Shown here: positions 16,375-23,035 of the stretch, piece by piece
How the letters are laid out: each line of letters starts with the position of its first letter
Position numbering within the stretch: the stretch's first letter is position 1
NCBI RefSeq assembly: GCF_018373335.1
Contig: NZ_JAHAHH010000010.1
Location: 1 to 23,035, forward strand
Length of the DNA: 23,035 bases
Direction of reading: 5' to 3'
Source: Negativicoccus succinicivorans
GTDB lineage: Bacteria > Bacillota > Negativicutes > Veillonellales > Negativicoccaceae
The notes under the pieces: model-generated
Seen by the model: the letters and a program-made list of their open reading frames with translations, nothing else
What the model was told of the DNA's origin: nothing
Databases searched by the model: none
Program-made: the position numbers and the translations under genes

Positions 16375-16632
16375 ATGGCGTATTTAAAAGTAGATATCGG
16401 CGATATCGTCAACATGAAAAAACCGCATCCCTGCGGCAGTAAGGAATGGGAAGTCTTGCGCATCGGCGCGGATTTTCGCATTCGCTGCCGCGGTTGCGGT
16501 CATACCGTGATGATCGCCCGTCCAAAATTCATGAAAGCGGTGCGCGGCGTCGTTACCAAGGTCGCCGATCGCGACGATTTCGCGCCGCCGACCGACCATT
16601 CCTTTCCCGCGGACGATGCCGCGCAAAATTAA
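16375..16632 (+). CDS. DUF951-family small protein with Cys/His cluster
   Basis: This 85-residue protein has the DUF951 signature: VGDIV-like VDIGDIVNMKKPHPCGS, then EWEVLRIGADFRIRCRGCGH and IARPKFMKAV. Cys20, Cys38 and Cys41 with His18 or His43 could form a zinc site. In many Firmicutes this family is coded near mscS-type, ychF and rpsF genes. Here it is attached to larA instead, while an mscS gene and rpsF-ssb-rpsR lie elsewhere in the same window. The C-terminal 20 residues (APPTDHSFPADDAAQN) extend past the domain core. AAGGAG precedes the ATG. Function unknown; a nucleic-acid or small-molecule role is only a possibility from the fold size. Confidence 0.88.
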   Translation: MAYLKVDIGDIVNMKKPHPCGSKEWEVLRIGADFRIRCRGCGHTVMIARPKFMKAVRGVVTKVADRDDFAPPTDHSFPADDAAQN

Positions 16633-16640
16633 CCAATAAA

Positions 16641-16666
16641 AAAAGACCTCGTACGAGGTCTTTTTT
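16641..16666. terminator. Bidirectional rho-independent terminator
   Basis: GACCTCGTACGAGGTC (16645-16660) is a perfect palindrome extended by A and T runs on both sides. It ends the larA-DUF951 unit (+) and the metal ATPase transcript (-), whose stop lies only 10 bases to the right. It shares the AAAGAC..CGTACG..GTCTTT layout with the terminator at 1441. Confidence 0.92.
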
Positions 16667-16675
16667 GTTGCGTCA

Positions 16676-18637
16676 TCAGCCGCGGATGATATCGCGCGAT
16701 AACGCGCTGCGAGTCGGGCCGGCATCCGCCTCCCGCACGCCGGTCAAAATTTTGGTTTCATAGAGCCAAATCGCGTGCAAGGACACGATAATCGAGCCCG
16801 CGTTGTGCACGATCGCGCCCGTCACCGGCGTCAGCCAACCGAAAAGCGATAAAATGACGCCGAGAATATTCAGCGACAACGCGATCGCCAAGTTGATGTG
16901 AATCGTGCGCAAGGTCTTTTGCGAAAGCCGCGCGAGGTACGGTAAGCGCGTCATGTCGCTCCCCGGCAAAATAATATCCGCCGCTTCAATCGCCATATCG
17001 CCCGCCGTGCCACCGATCGCGATTCCGACATCGGCGCGTTTCAGCGCCGCCGCGTCGTTCACGCCGTCGCCGACCATCGCCACGCGTCGGCCCGCTTTTT
17101 GCTGCGCGGCAATGTACTCTACTTTATCTTCCGGCAGCAGGCGCGCGTGTACTTCATCAATGCCCACGGTTGCGCCGACGAATTGCGCCGTTTGCATGTT
17201 ATCACCCGTCAACATGACCGGCGTGAGTCGAGCGCGTTGCAACGCCGCCGTCACCGCCGGCATCTGCGCGCGCACCGTATCCGCGAAAGCGACCACGCCG
17301 ATGAGTTGATCCGCTTGCGCCACAAGCACCGCAATCTTGCCGTTGCTACGTAACTTGTTCAGCGTGGCTTCCACCGTCGGCGCGATGTCGATTCCTTCTT
17401 GCGCGAGGTAACGTTCGCTCCCCGCGTAAAGAACGCTGCCGTCGGTCAGCCGAACGCGCACGCCGCGGCCGCCCGTCATCACAAAATCGGTATGCTCGGG
17501 CAGCGTGACGCCGACAGCTTGCGCCTTGTGCAGAATCGCCTTGCCGAGCGGATGCTCGCTTTGTTCTTCCGCCGCCGCCGCCAACGCCAAGACCTCTTGC
17601 GCGGAAACATCATCCCGCAGCGGCAACACATCCGTCACTGCGAGTTCGCCGGTCGTAATCGTGCCCGTTTTATCCAATGCGAGCGTATCGATGCGCCCCA
17701 TTACTTCGAGCGCCGCCCCCGATTTGATAATCACGCCGGCCTTTGTCGCCTGTCCGATCGCCGCCACAATCGCCGTCGGCGTGGAAAGCGCAAGCGCGCA
17801 CGGACAAAAGACGATCAGCACCGTCACGGTTCGATAAATCGTTTCCGTGAGCGGCGTGCCCCACCAAAAATTAAGCGCAAAAACGATAAGCGACAGGGCA
17901 ATCGCCGTCGGCACGAGGTAGCGCACCCACCGATCCACCGTGCGTTGCACCGGCGCCTGCTCGTTTTCCGCTTCGCGCACCAAGCGCACCAGTCTTTGCA
18001 TCGAAGCATCCGCGCCGACTTTCGTCGCGCGCATTTCGATCGCGCCGAAACCGTTCACCGTGCCGCCGAACACTTCCGAGCCGTCACGTTTATCCACCGG
18101 CAACGATTCGCCCGTGAGCATCGCTTCATCGACCGCCGTCGCGCCCGTCAGCACCACGCCGTCCGCCGGAATCGTTTCGCCCGGATGCACGCTCAGGCGA
18201 TCACCGACGCGGATCTCTTCCGCTGCCACCATTTCCGTTTCGCCCGCGTCATTGATCCGCCGCCCCTGCGCCGGCGTCTGCGCCAAAATTTGCTCCAGGC
18301 CGCGACGCGCCCGTTGCACCGTGCGCCCTTCGAGCCATTCGCCGAACGCCATGATCCACGCCACTTCCGTCGCCGCGAACACTTCGCCCAGCGCGACGCA
18401 AGCGACCAGCGCGATCCCGACCAAAAGCCACGACGTTAATTCTTTTTCTTTTACGAGATACTCGATCCCGCCGAACAACAGCGGTATGCCCGCCAACAAA
18501 AGCACGCCCCAACCGGGATCATACATTTGCAAAAAAGCGTTATTCGTCAAATGTCCGTACGCGCTCACGAGCAGCAACACGGTCATCAGTACCATCATGC
18601 GCGGTCTAAGCGCCCACTCCCACCAGCGATCCCACAT
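16676..18637 (-). CDS. P1B-type heavy-metal-translocating ATPase
   Basis: This 653-residue ATPase has the actuator TGES (in DEAMLTGESLPVDK), membrane metal site CPC (in VFCPCALALSTPTAI, about residue 278), phosphorylation motif DKTGTIT (about 320), the P1B-specific SEHPLG, LTGDN, and hinge GDGVNDAAALK (about 522). There is no N-terminal HMA or Cys-rich domain; the protein begins in the membrane region. In the last two helices the Zn/Cd-type Lys and Asp are absent (NLAIALSLN..., then VHNAGSIIVS), and the Cu-type MxxSS is absent too. The HN pattern resembles P1B pumps linked to Mn, Fe or other metals. The exported metal is therefore undecided. The start has AAGGAGG, and the gene is divergent from a TetR regulator. 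Confidence 0.93.
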   Translation of the reverse strand: MWDRWWEWALRPRMMVLMTVLLLVSAYGHLTNNAFLQMYDPGWGVLLLAGIPLLFGGIEYLVKEKELTSWLLVGIALVACVALGEVFAATEVAWIMAFGEWLEGRTVQRARRGLEQILAQTPAQGRRINDAGETEMVAAEEIRVGDRLSVHPGETIPADGVVLTGATAVDEAMLTGESLPVDKRDGSEVFGGTVNGFGAIEMRATKVGADASMQRLVRLVREAENEQAPVQRTVDRWVRYLVPTAIALSLIVFALNFWWGTPLTETIYRTVTVLIVFCPCALALSTPTAIVAAIGQATKAGVIIKSGAALEVMGRIDTLALDKTGTITTGELAVTDVLPLRDDVSAQEVLALAAAAEEQSEHPLGKAILHKAQAVGVTLPEHTDFVMTGGRGVRVRLTDGSVLYAGSERYLAQEGIDIAPTVEATLNKLRSNGKIAVLVAQADQLIGVVAFADTVRAQMPAVTAALQRARLTPVMLTGDNMQTAQFVGATVGIDEVHARLLPEDKVEYIAAQQKAGRRVAMVGDGVNDAAALKRADVGIAIGGTAGDMAIEAADIILPGSDMTRLPYLARLSQKTLRTIHINLAIALSLNILGVILSLFGWLTPVTGAIVHNAGSIIVSLHAIWLYETKILTGVREADAGPTRSALSRDIIRG

Positions 18638-18668
18638 AGTTCCTCCTTGTCAAATCTACTCTGTATCG

Positions 18669-18719
18669 TTACAATGTAAGTATTTAATGAACACATTGTT
18701 TCTTATTTGTCTTCATTGT
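18669..18719. promoter_or_regulatory. ACAATGT repeats in the ATPase/tetR divergent region (possible operator)
   Basis: ACAATGT (18671-18677) and its reverse complement ACATTGT (18693-18699) form an inverted pair 22 bases apart. A third copy, TCATTGT, is at 18713-18719, another 20 bases on. The first copy sits within the odd palindrome TTACAATGTAA (18669-18679). Spacing of about two helix turns fits repeated binding by a dimeric regulator such as the divergent TetR protein. This is pattern evidence only; no clear -35/-10 for the ATPase was found in the region. Confidence 0.4.
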
Positions 18720-18828
18720 AAAAAATATTCAGTGCCTTGACCAGACGCAAACGAGAGGAATCGTTCATTACTGAATAGAATCTTACTTTTGTTCAATAAA
18801 ATAATCGCTGTCGCGCGTGCAATTTTTT

Positions 18829-18838
18829 GCGTCGACGC
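18829..18838. promoter_or_regulatory. GCGTCGACGC palindrome before tetR
   Basis: A perfect ten-base palindrome sits directly ahead of the tetR ribosome site (GGAAAGGA). It could be an autoregulatory operator, but it is short and GC-rich palindromes are common in this DNA. Confidence 0.2.
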
Positions 18839-18853
18839 GGAAAGGAAAATGCT

Positions 18854-19423
18854 ATGGATCGCCGTCAAATCAAAACGCGCAACGCCATTTTTCAAGCGTT
18901 CACCGAACTTTTAACCCGCCGCCGTTACGCGCAAATCACCGTGCAACAAATCATCGACGCCGCCAATATCGGGCGTAGTACATTTTACTCCCACTTTCCC
19001 ACGAAAGAGGCGCTCATGGAAGCGCTTTTGACCGAACTCTTCGGCCATGTTTTCGCCGGCGTCGGCGTGCATTGTCCCATTCCCGAATTCACACCGCAGG
19101 GCAACGGTTACCGCGCGTACACCACGCACATTCTCTACCACATCAGTAATCAGCGCGAAGCCTTTATGCGACTCTTGCGTTCCGACAGTCGCGACATCTT
19201 TTTGCGTTATCTCAAAGAGCATCTGAAATTGCAACTCGGCGAATATTGGCTCAATCACGAAGAAGGCGAACGCCCCGCCGTCCCCGCTGATTTTTTGCGC
19301 AACCATTTCGCCTGCACTTTTGTCGAAACCATTCACTGGTGGATCGAAAGCGACATGCGGCAAACGCCTGAAGAAATCGCCGGCTACTTCACCGCTGTCA
19401 TGGACCCTCTGCTCGGCCGCTGA
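18854..19423 (+). CDS. TetR/AcrR-family transcriptional regulator
   Basis: This 189-residue protein has an N-terminal TetR helix-turn-helix (about 10-55): RNAIFQAFTELL, ITVQQIIDAANIGRSTFYSHF. The all-helical ligand domain resembles the TetR_C_8/DhaS-like type (FMRLLRSDSRD, FACTFVETIHWWIESDM). The ATG at 18854 follows AAAGGA; an in-frame TTG upstream is less likely. It is transcribed away from the P1B ATPase, with 216 bases and several ACAATGT repeats between them, so it may control the ATPase, itself, or both. No Cys or His cluster suggests a metal sensor, and metal ATPases are more often run by ArsR, CsoR or MerR proteins, so the true ligand is open. Confidence 0.9.
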   Translation: MDRRQIKTRNAIFQAFTELLTRRRYAQITVQQIIDAANIGRSTFYSHFPTKEALMEALLTELFGHVFAGVGVHCPIPEFTPQGNGYRAYTTHILYHISNQREAFMRLLRSDSRDIFLRYLKEHLKLQLGEYWLNHEEGERPAVPADFLRNHFACTFVETIHWWIESDMRQTPEEIAGYFTAVMDPLLGR

Positions 19424-19520
19424 AATAAACGCGTTGTATAATCTGCGAAACCGCATCGGCATGCAGGGCTGTTAATTTATTCGTCCGTCATCAAACGCTT
19501 CACAAATGCCGTTTTGCTAA

Positions 19521-19566
19521 AAAAGCCATCGACATTACCGGCATGTTGGTAATATCGATGGCTTTT
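19521..19566 (+). terminator. Long hairpin after tetR (19-base stem)
   Basis: The arm 19521-19539 (AAAAGCCATCGACATTACC) pairs with 19548-19566 across an 8-base loop with a single mismatch. It lies 98 bases after the tetR stop. The T-run is only four bases (CTTTTCAC), weak for a terminator. It may end tetR transcripts or be the 3' structure of a small RNA. A TATAAT (19437-19442) lies upstream but lacks a good -35 box. Confidence 0.55.
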
Positions 19567-19576
19567 CACATACAAA

Positions 19577-19598
19577 AAAACCGCCCGAAGGCGGTTTT
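19577..19598 (-). terminator. Rho-independent terminator of rpsF-ssb-rpsR
   Basis: On the minus strand the stem AAAACCGCC, loop TTCG and stem GGCGGTTTT are followed by a run of T in total eight long, right after the rpsR stop at 19601. The A-rich side also allows plus-strand use. The stem is identical to the one at 10501. Confidence 0.92.
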
Positions 19599-19600
19599 GA

Positions 19601-19831
19601 TTAATCTACCGAAAACGGCAAGAGCGCAATCGCGCGAGCCTGTTTAATCGCCAGATTGATTTTGCGCTGATCTTTCGCGCAAGCACCGGTCACACGGCGC
19701 GGCAGAATTTTGCCGCGTTCGGAAATGAACCGACGCAGTAAATTGATATCTTTATAATCGACGTGCTGGATTTTGTCGGCGCAAATGGCGCAAACTTTCC
19801 GGCGCGGTCGACGTTGACGATCTCTTCTCAT
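19601..19831 (-). CDS. rpsR: 30S ribosomal protein S18
   Basis: This 76-residue protein of standard S18 length has a basic N-terminal tail (MRRDRQRRPRRKVCAICAD) and the conserved core (VDYKDINLLRRFISERGKI, RRVTGACAKDQR, AIKQARAIALLPF). It binds 16S rRNA next to S6 on the platform of the small subunit. Cys13 and Cys16 (CAIC) are typical of the zinc-ribbon-like variant. The start is the ATG at 19831 with a GGGAGGC site; the longer open frame runs back into ssb and is discarded. It is the last gene of the rpsF-ssb-rpsR operon, 25 bases after ssb. Confidence 0.97.
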   Translation of the reverse strand: MRRDRQRRPRRKVCAICADKIQHVDYKDINLLRRFISERGKILPRRVTGACAKDQRKINLAIKQARAIALLPFSVD

Positions 19832-19856
19832 AATTTGCCTCCCTATCGGTCTTGCG

Positions 19857-20321
19857 TTAGAACGGGATATCGTCGTCGTTGCCATTACCGCCGAACACTT
19901 GTCCGCTCGGCTGGTTACCAAAGTTGCCGCCGGCTTGCGGCTGGGCACCGAACTGGCTGTAGTCAGCGCGCGGTTCCGGCGCAGCGGACGGCTGCTTGTC
20001 GTAATCGACGTTCGGCGCGACGAGGTTCGCTACGACTTCGGTGATGTAGCGTTTCTCGCCTTCCTGCGTCTCATACGAGCGGGTTTGGAAGCGACCTTCG
20101 ACGAATGTGCGGGTGCCTTTTTTCAGGCGATTGCCGACGAGCTCGGCGAGTTTGCCCCACGCAACGACCGGAATAAAATCTGTACTTTCTCGTTTTTCCC
20201 CCTGCACGCTGACCCAGCTGCGGTTGACCGCAACGGTGAACGATGCGACAGGTTTTCCTGTTTTCGTGTAACGAACTTCAGGATCCCGGGTGAGGTTGCC
20301 GATGATTTGTACGGAATTCAT
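19857..20321 (-). CDS. ssb: Single-stranded DNA-binding protein
   Basis: This 154-residue protein has an OB-fold in residues 1-105 (NSVQIIGNLTRDPEVRYT, SFTVAVNRSW, FIPVVAWGKLAELV, GTRTFVEGRFQTRSY), then a Gly/Gln/Pro-rich flexible linker and the acidic tip DDDIPF that docks partner repair and replication proteins. It protects single-stranded DNA during replication. It sits between rpsF and rpsR, the usual bacterial order. GGAGGT precedes the ATG at 20321. Confidence 0.98.
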   Translation of the reverse strand: MNSVQIIGNLTRDPEVRYTKTGKPVASFTVAVNRSWVSVQGEKRESTDFIPVVAWGKLAELVGNRLKKGTRTFVEGRFQTRSYETQEGEKRYITEVVANLVAPNVDYDKQPSAAPEPRADYSQFGAQPQAGGNFGNQPSGQVFGGNGNDDDIPF

Positions 20322-20336
20322 AGTCTACCTCCGGAC

Positions 20337-20627
20337 TTATTTGTCCTGTTTGACAATCAAATGACGAATGATTTTTTCATTGATCTTGATGACGCGGTCG
20401 ATTTCTTTGACCTGCGCCGGATCAATGGCAAATTCAACGAGCACATAGTTGCCGTCGGTCTGCTTTTGAACTTCATAAGCGAGACGACGTTTGCCCATGC
20501 GGTCAATATTGTTCACCGTGCCGCCATTTTTGGTGATGAGGTCTTCGACGCGCTTCACAATCGCGTCAGCCGCCTCTTCGTCCAGTCCGGCATTGATGAT
20601 GAACATGACTTCATAGTTTTTGTTCAT
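20337..20627 (-). CDS. rpsF: 30S ribosomal protein S6
   Basis: This 96-residue protein is of standard S6 length: MNKNYEVMFIINAGLDEEA, GTVNNIDRMGKRRLAYEV, GNYVLVEFAIDPAQVKEID and a basic C terminus (RHLIVKQDK). It pairs with S18 on the ribosome platform. The ATG at 20627 is chosen because AGGAGGTG lies just ahead; the open frame adds eight more residues (MSKRGGVQ) that overlap this ribosome site. It is the first gene of the operon, with a near-consensus promoter and two leader hairpins upstream. Confidence 0.97.
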   Translation of the reverse strand: MNKNYEVMFIINAGLDEEAADAIVKRVEDLITKNGGTVNNIDRMGKRRLAYEVQKQTDGNYVLVEFAIDPAQVKEIDRVIKINEKIIRHLIVKQDK

Positions 20628-20654
20628 TTGGACACCTCCTCTTTTGGACATATG

Positions 20655-20695
20655 GCCCTTTCGTACAAAGGGCTAGGAGCGGTATCTTTCGATAC
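20655..20695 (-). promoter_or_regulatory. rpsF leader hairpins, possible S6:S18 autoregulatory element
   Basis: In the leader RNA (minus strand) two hairpins follow each other: GTATC-GAAA-GATAC (20682-20695, a GNRA tetraloop), then CCG, then GCCCTTT...AAAGGGC (20655-20673) close to the ribosome site. Leaders of rpsF operons in many bacteria bind the S6:S18 complex through a hairpin with a CCG bulge. Whether this fold matches that motif needs a covariance search. Confidence 0.4.
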
Positions 20696-20706
20696 ACAGC
20701 TTATAT

Positions 20707-20735
20707 ATTATAGCGTATTTATTTTTACTTTACAA
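20707..20735 (-). promoter_or_regulatory. Promoter of rpsF-ssb-rpsR
   Basis: On the minus strand: TTGTAA (20730-20735), a 17-base spacer and a perfect TATAAT (20707-20712), in an AT-rich stretch about 80 bases before rpsF. Confidence 0.8.
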
Positions 20736-20754
20736 GTTTTCTTTGGCGCGGCAC

Positions 20755-20783
20755 TTTTGTTTTACGCCTCCGTATTGTATAAT
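20755..20783 (+). promoter_or_regulatory. Putative corA promoter
   Basis: A perfect TATAAT (20778-20783) lies 72 bases before the chosen corA start. The -35 region is weak (TTTTGT at 20755-20760 with a 17-base gap). It is divergent from the rpsF promoter, with the -35 regions about 20 bases apart. Confidence 0.45.
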
Positions 20784-20855
20784 AGGCATGTCTGTGCGGG
20801 ATGTTTTCGCCCGCGGAGCGTTCATGACAAGACGGAAATGAAAGGATGTGGAACG

Positions 20856-21812
20856 GTGCTCATCGCGTACAAACATGACGAAGATCAAATTCTGCAGGAG
20901 GTCGTGCCGGAAGCGGCAGAAAAAGGCTCCTGGCTTGACGTCGTGCATCCGACGGAAGAAGAATTGGTCCGCCTGGCCAAGATCACGCCGATTCCGATTG
21001 AAGATTTCCGTTCGGCATTGGACCCGGAAGAACGTTCCCACGTGGAATTGGAAGACGATTACATTTTCGTCGTCATCAATACGCCGGTCGTGCGCGAAAC
21101 GGAAGACAGTTATGACGCATTGCCGCTCGGTATTTTTATTACCGAAAAACATTTTATCACGGTGGGACTGGAAGAAAACAATGTGCTCGCGCCGTTTCGC
21201 GGCAATACGTACAGCACGTTCCGCACGTACAAAAAAACGCGCTTTCTGTTCCAACTGATGAACCGGACCGCGACACTCTTTTTACAAGCCTTGGGGAAAA
21301 TCAACAAGCGCACCGACGTCATCGAAGCCCGCTTGCGGGAAACGGCGGAAAATAAAGAGTTTTTCCAGCTGCTCGAACTTTCGAAATCGCTCACGTATTT
21401 CACCAGCGCGCTCAAAGCGAACGGCGTCGTGATGGAACGCCTCCTGCGTCTGCGCAACAACGTGCAGCCCCGCCCGCTTTTGAAAATGTACGAGGAAGAT
21501 GAAGATCTGCTCGAAGACGTCATCATCGAAAACAAGCAGGCGATCGAGATGGTTCAGATGTATTCGCAAAACTCGAACAGCATGATGGACGCGTTCGCCT
21601 CCATCATCAGCAACAACTTGAGCCAGGTCATGAAACTGCTCACCTCCGTGACAATTTTGCTTACCGTACCGACGGCGGTATTCAGCCTGTGGGGAATCAA
21701 TACGGGCGTGCCGTGGGAAGGTCAGATGATCGGTTTCTGGGGTGTCCTCGGCATCGCTTTTGTATCGACGGTGGTCGCCCTCCTCATTCTCTGGCGACGT
21801 CATTATTTATAA
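20856..21812 (+). CDS. corA: CorA-family divalent cation transporter with GIN motif
   Basis: This 318-residue protein has the CorA layout: a cytoplasmic domain (WLDVVHPTEEELVRL, LDPEERSHVELEDDYIFVV), a long helical stalk (about 130-250), and two C-terminal membrane helices (LTSVTILLTVPTAVFSLWG and a final VLGIAFVSTVVALLIL) with a basic end. Family members form pentamers that carry Mg2+, Co2+, Ni2+ or Zn2+. The signature Gly-Met-Asn at the end of the first helix is replaced by Gly280-Ile281-Asn282, a variant found among CorA-like proteins whose metal preference differs. I take the GTG at 20856 (nine bases after AAAGGA, giving MLIAYKHDE, the usual family N terminus). ATG at 20838 would add six residues. 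The much longer open frame upstream is antisense to ssb and rpsF and is not coding. Confidence 0.9.
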   Translation: MLIAYKHDEDQILQEVVPEAAEKGSWLDVVHPTEEELVRLAKITPIPIEDFRSALDPEERSHVELEDDYIFVVINTPVVRETEDSYDALPLGIFITEKHFITVGLEENNVLAPFRGNTYSTFRTYKKTRFLFQLMNRTATLFLQALGKINKRTDVIEARLRETAENKEFFQLLELSKSLTYFTSALKANGVVMERLLRLRNNVQPRPLLKMYEEDEDLLEDVIIENKQAIEMVQMYSQNSNSMMDAFASIISNNLSQVMKLLTSVTILLTVPTAVFSLWGINTGVPWEGQMIGFWGVLGIAFVSTVVALLILWRRHYL

Positions 21813-21863
21813 TTTTCTTTCTTTTTAATGACGATTTCGGTAGAATAGAGAAGTCACAACCTT

Positions 21864-21952
21864 GGAGAGGTGTCCGAGTGGTTTAAGGAGCCGGTCTTGA
21901 AAACCGGTGATCCCGCAAGGGGCCGTGGGTTCGAATCCCACCCTCTCCGCCA
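21864..21952 (+). tRNA. tRNA-Ser (anticodon UGA)
   Basis: Full cloverleaf: acceptor GGAGAGG (21864-21870) pairs with CCTCTCC (21942-21948), discriminator G and encoded CCA (21950-21952). The anticodon stem is CCGGT/ACCGG with loop CTTGAAA, anticodon TGA at 21898-21900. A long variable arm (GATCCCGCAAGGGGCC) marks a serine tRNA. The T-loop is TTCGAAT. A TAGAAT (21841-21846) just upstream is a possible -10 box; no terminator separates it from corA, so read-through may also supply it. Confidence 0.97.
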
Positions 21953-21967
21953 TTGAACCAAACCGTA

Positions 21968-21990
21968 GCGCGACCATGTCGCGCTTTTTT
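21968..21990 (+). terminator. Rho-independent terminator after tRNA-Ser
   Basis: GCGCGAC (21968-21974), loop CAT, GTCGCGC (21978-21984), then six T. It starts 15 bases after the tRNA CCA. Confidence 0.9.
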
Positions 21991-22062
21991 GCTACGCGAA
22001 ATAAACGCGCCGTTACAAATCGAAGCATCAACGACTGAAAATCTGAAACCGTATGCGTATAG

Positions 22063-22068
22063 TATAAT
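22063..22068 (+). promoter_or_regulatory. Putative fic -10 box
   Basis: A perfect TATAAT in AT-richer DNA, about 70 bases before the fic start. No good -35 hexamer is seen at the right distance. Confidence 0.35.
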
Positions 22069-22139
22069 AAGAGCACAAGTAATAGTAATTTGTTTTCCGC
22101 CTTTACGAGATGCATGGACACGCAGAAAGGAACATGGCA

Positions 22140-23035
<896 letters not shown>

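Noticed and set aside
19899..20837. Long in-frame extension of corA to the left
   Set aside because: It runs antisense through ssb and rpsF and across two promoters. The family N terminus and a ribosome site both place the start at 20856.

Overview
The window looks like chromosome from an anaerobic, GC-rich Firmicute of the Negativicutes (Veillonella/Megasphaera/Dialister-like) type. The reasons are Firmicute-style loci (rpsF-ssb-rpsR, a DUF951 protein, NfeD with FloA, a permease/binding-protein fusion of the OpuF/EgtU type), B12-linked metabolism (a class II ribonucleotide reductase and a CobN-type chelatase), a LarA-type racemase, and strong AGGAGG-like ribosome binding sites. This placement is inferred from gene content only.

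Left part (1-6.7 kb): the 3' part of a compatible-solute-type ABC permease fused to its binding protein (+), a bidirectional terminator, then a leftward group read in the order small PH-like membrane protein, CobN-like chelatase, MscS-family channel. Next (6.75-10.5 kb) is a rightward unit driven by a near-consensus promoter: a secreted small protein, a long NfeD membrane protease, flotillin-like FloA, two very short single-span membrane peptides of 37 and 41 aa, and a membrane-anchored Pro/His-rich protein. A bidirectional terminator closes it.

Middle (10.5-16.7 kb): a leftward pair, nrdJ then a HAD phosphatase, and, divergent from it, a rightward four-gene unit of alpha/beta hydrolase, NimA-like flavin-binding protein, LarA-type racemase and DUF951 protein. 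Right part (16.7-21.8 kb): a P1B-type metal ATPase divergent from a TetR-family regulator, the leftward rpsF-ssb-rpsR operon, and a rightward CorA-family transporter with a GIN instead of a GMN motif.

The last 1.2 kb is different in character: tRNA-Ser(UGA) with its own terminator, an AT-richer stretch with a self-inhibited (class II) Fic protein, and then, abruptly, a 95-base piece of uronate isomerase (uxaC) that has lost its 3' end. This is either a recombination/insertion scar next to a tRNA gene or an assembly join.

No stretch of more than about 300 bases lacks a gene. The longest gaps are 13516-13793 (divergent promoters), 18638-18853 (divergent regulatory region with ACAATGT repeats), 21953-22139 (terminator and fic promoter) and 19424-19600 (a long hairpin plus a terminator). 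I found no CRISPR array, rRNA, complete insertion sequence or recognisable riboswitch. The least explained parts are the NfeD-FloA unit with its micro-proteins, the CobN-like chelatase preceded by an unknown membrane protein, and the tRNA-Ser/fic/uxaC junction.
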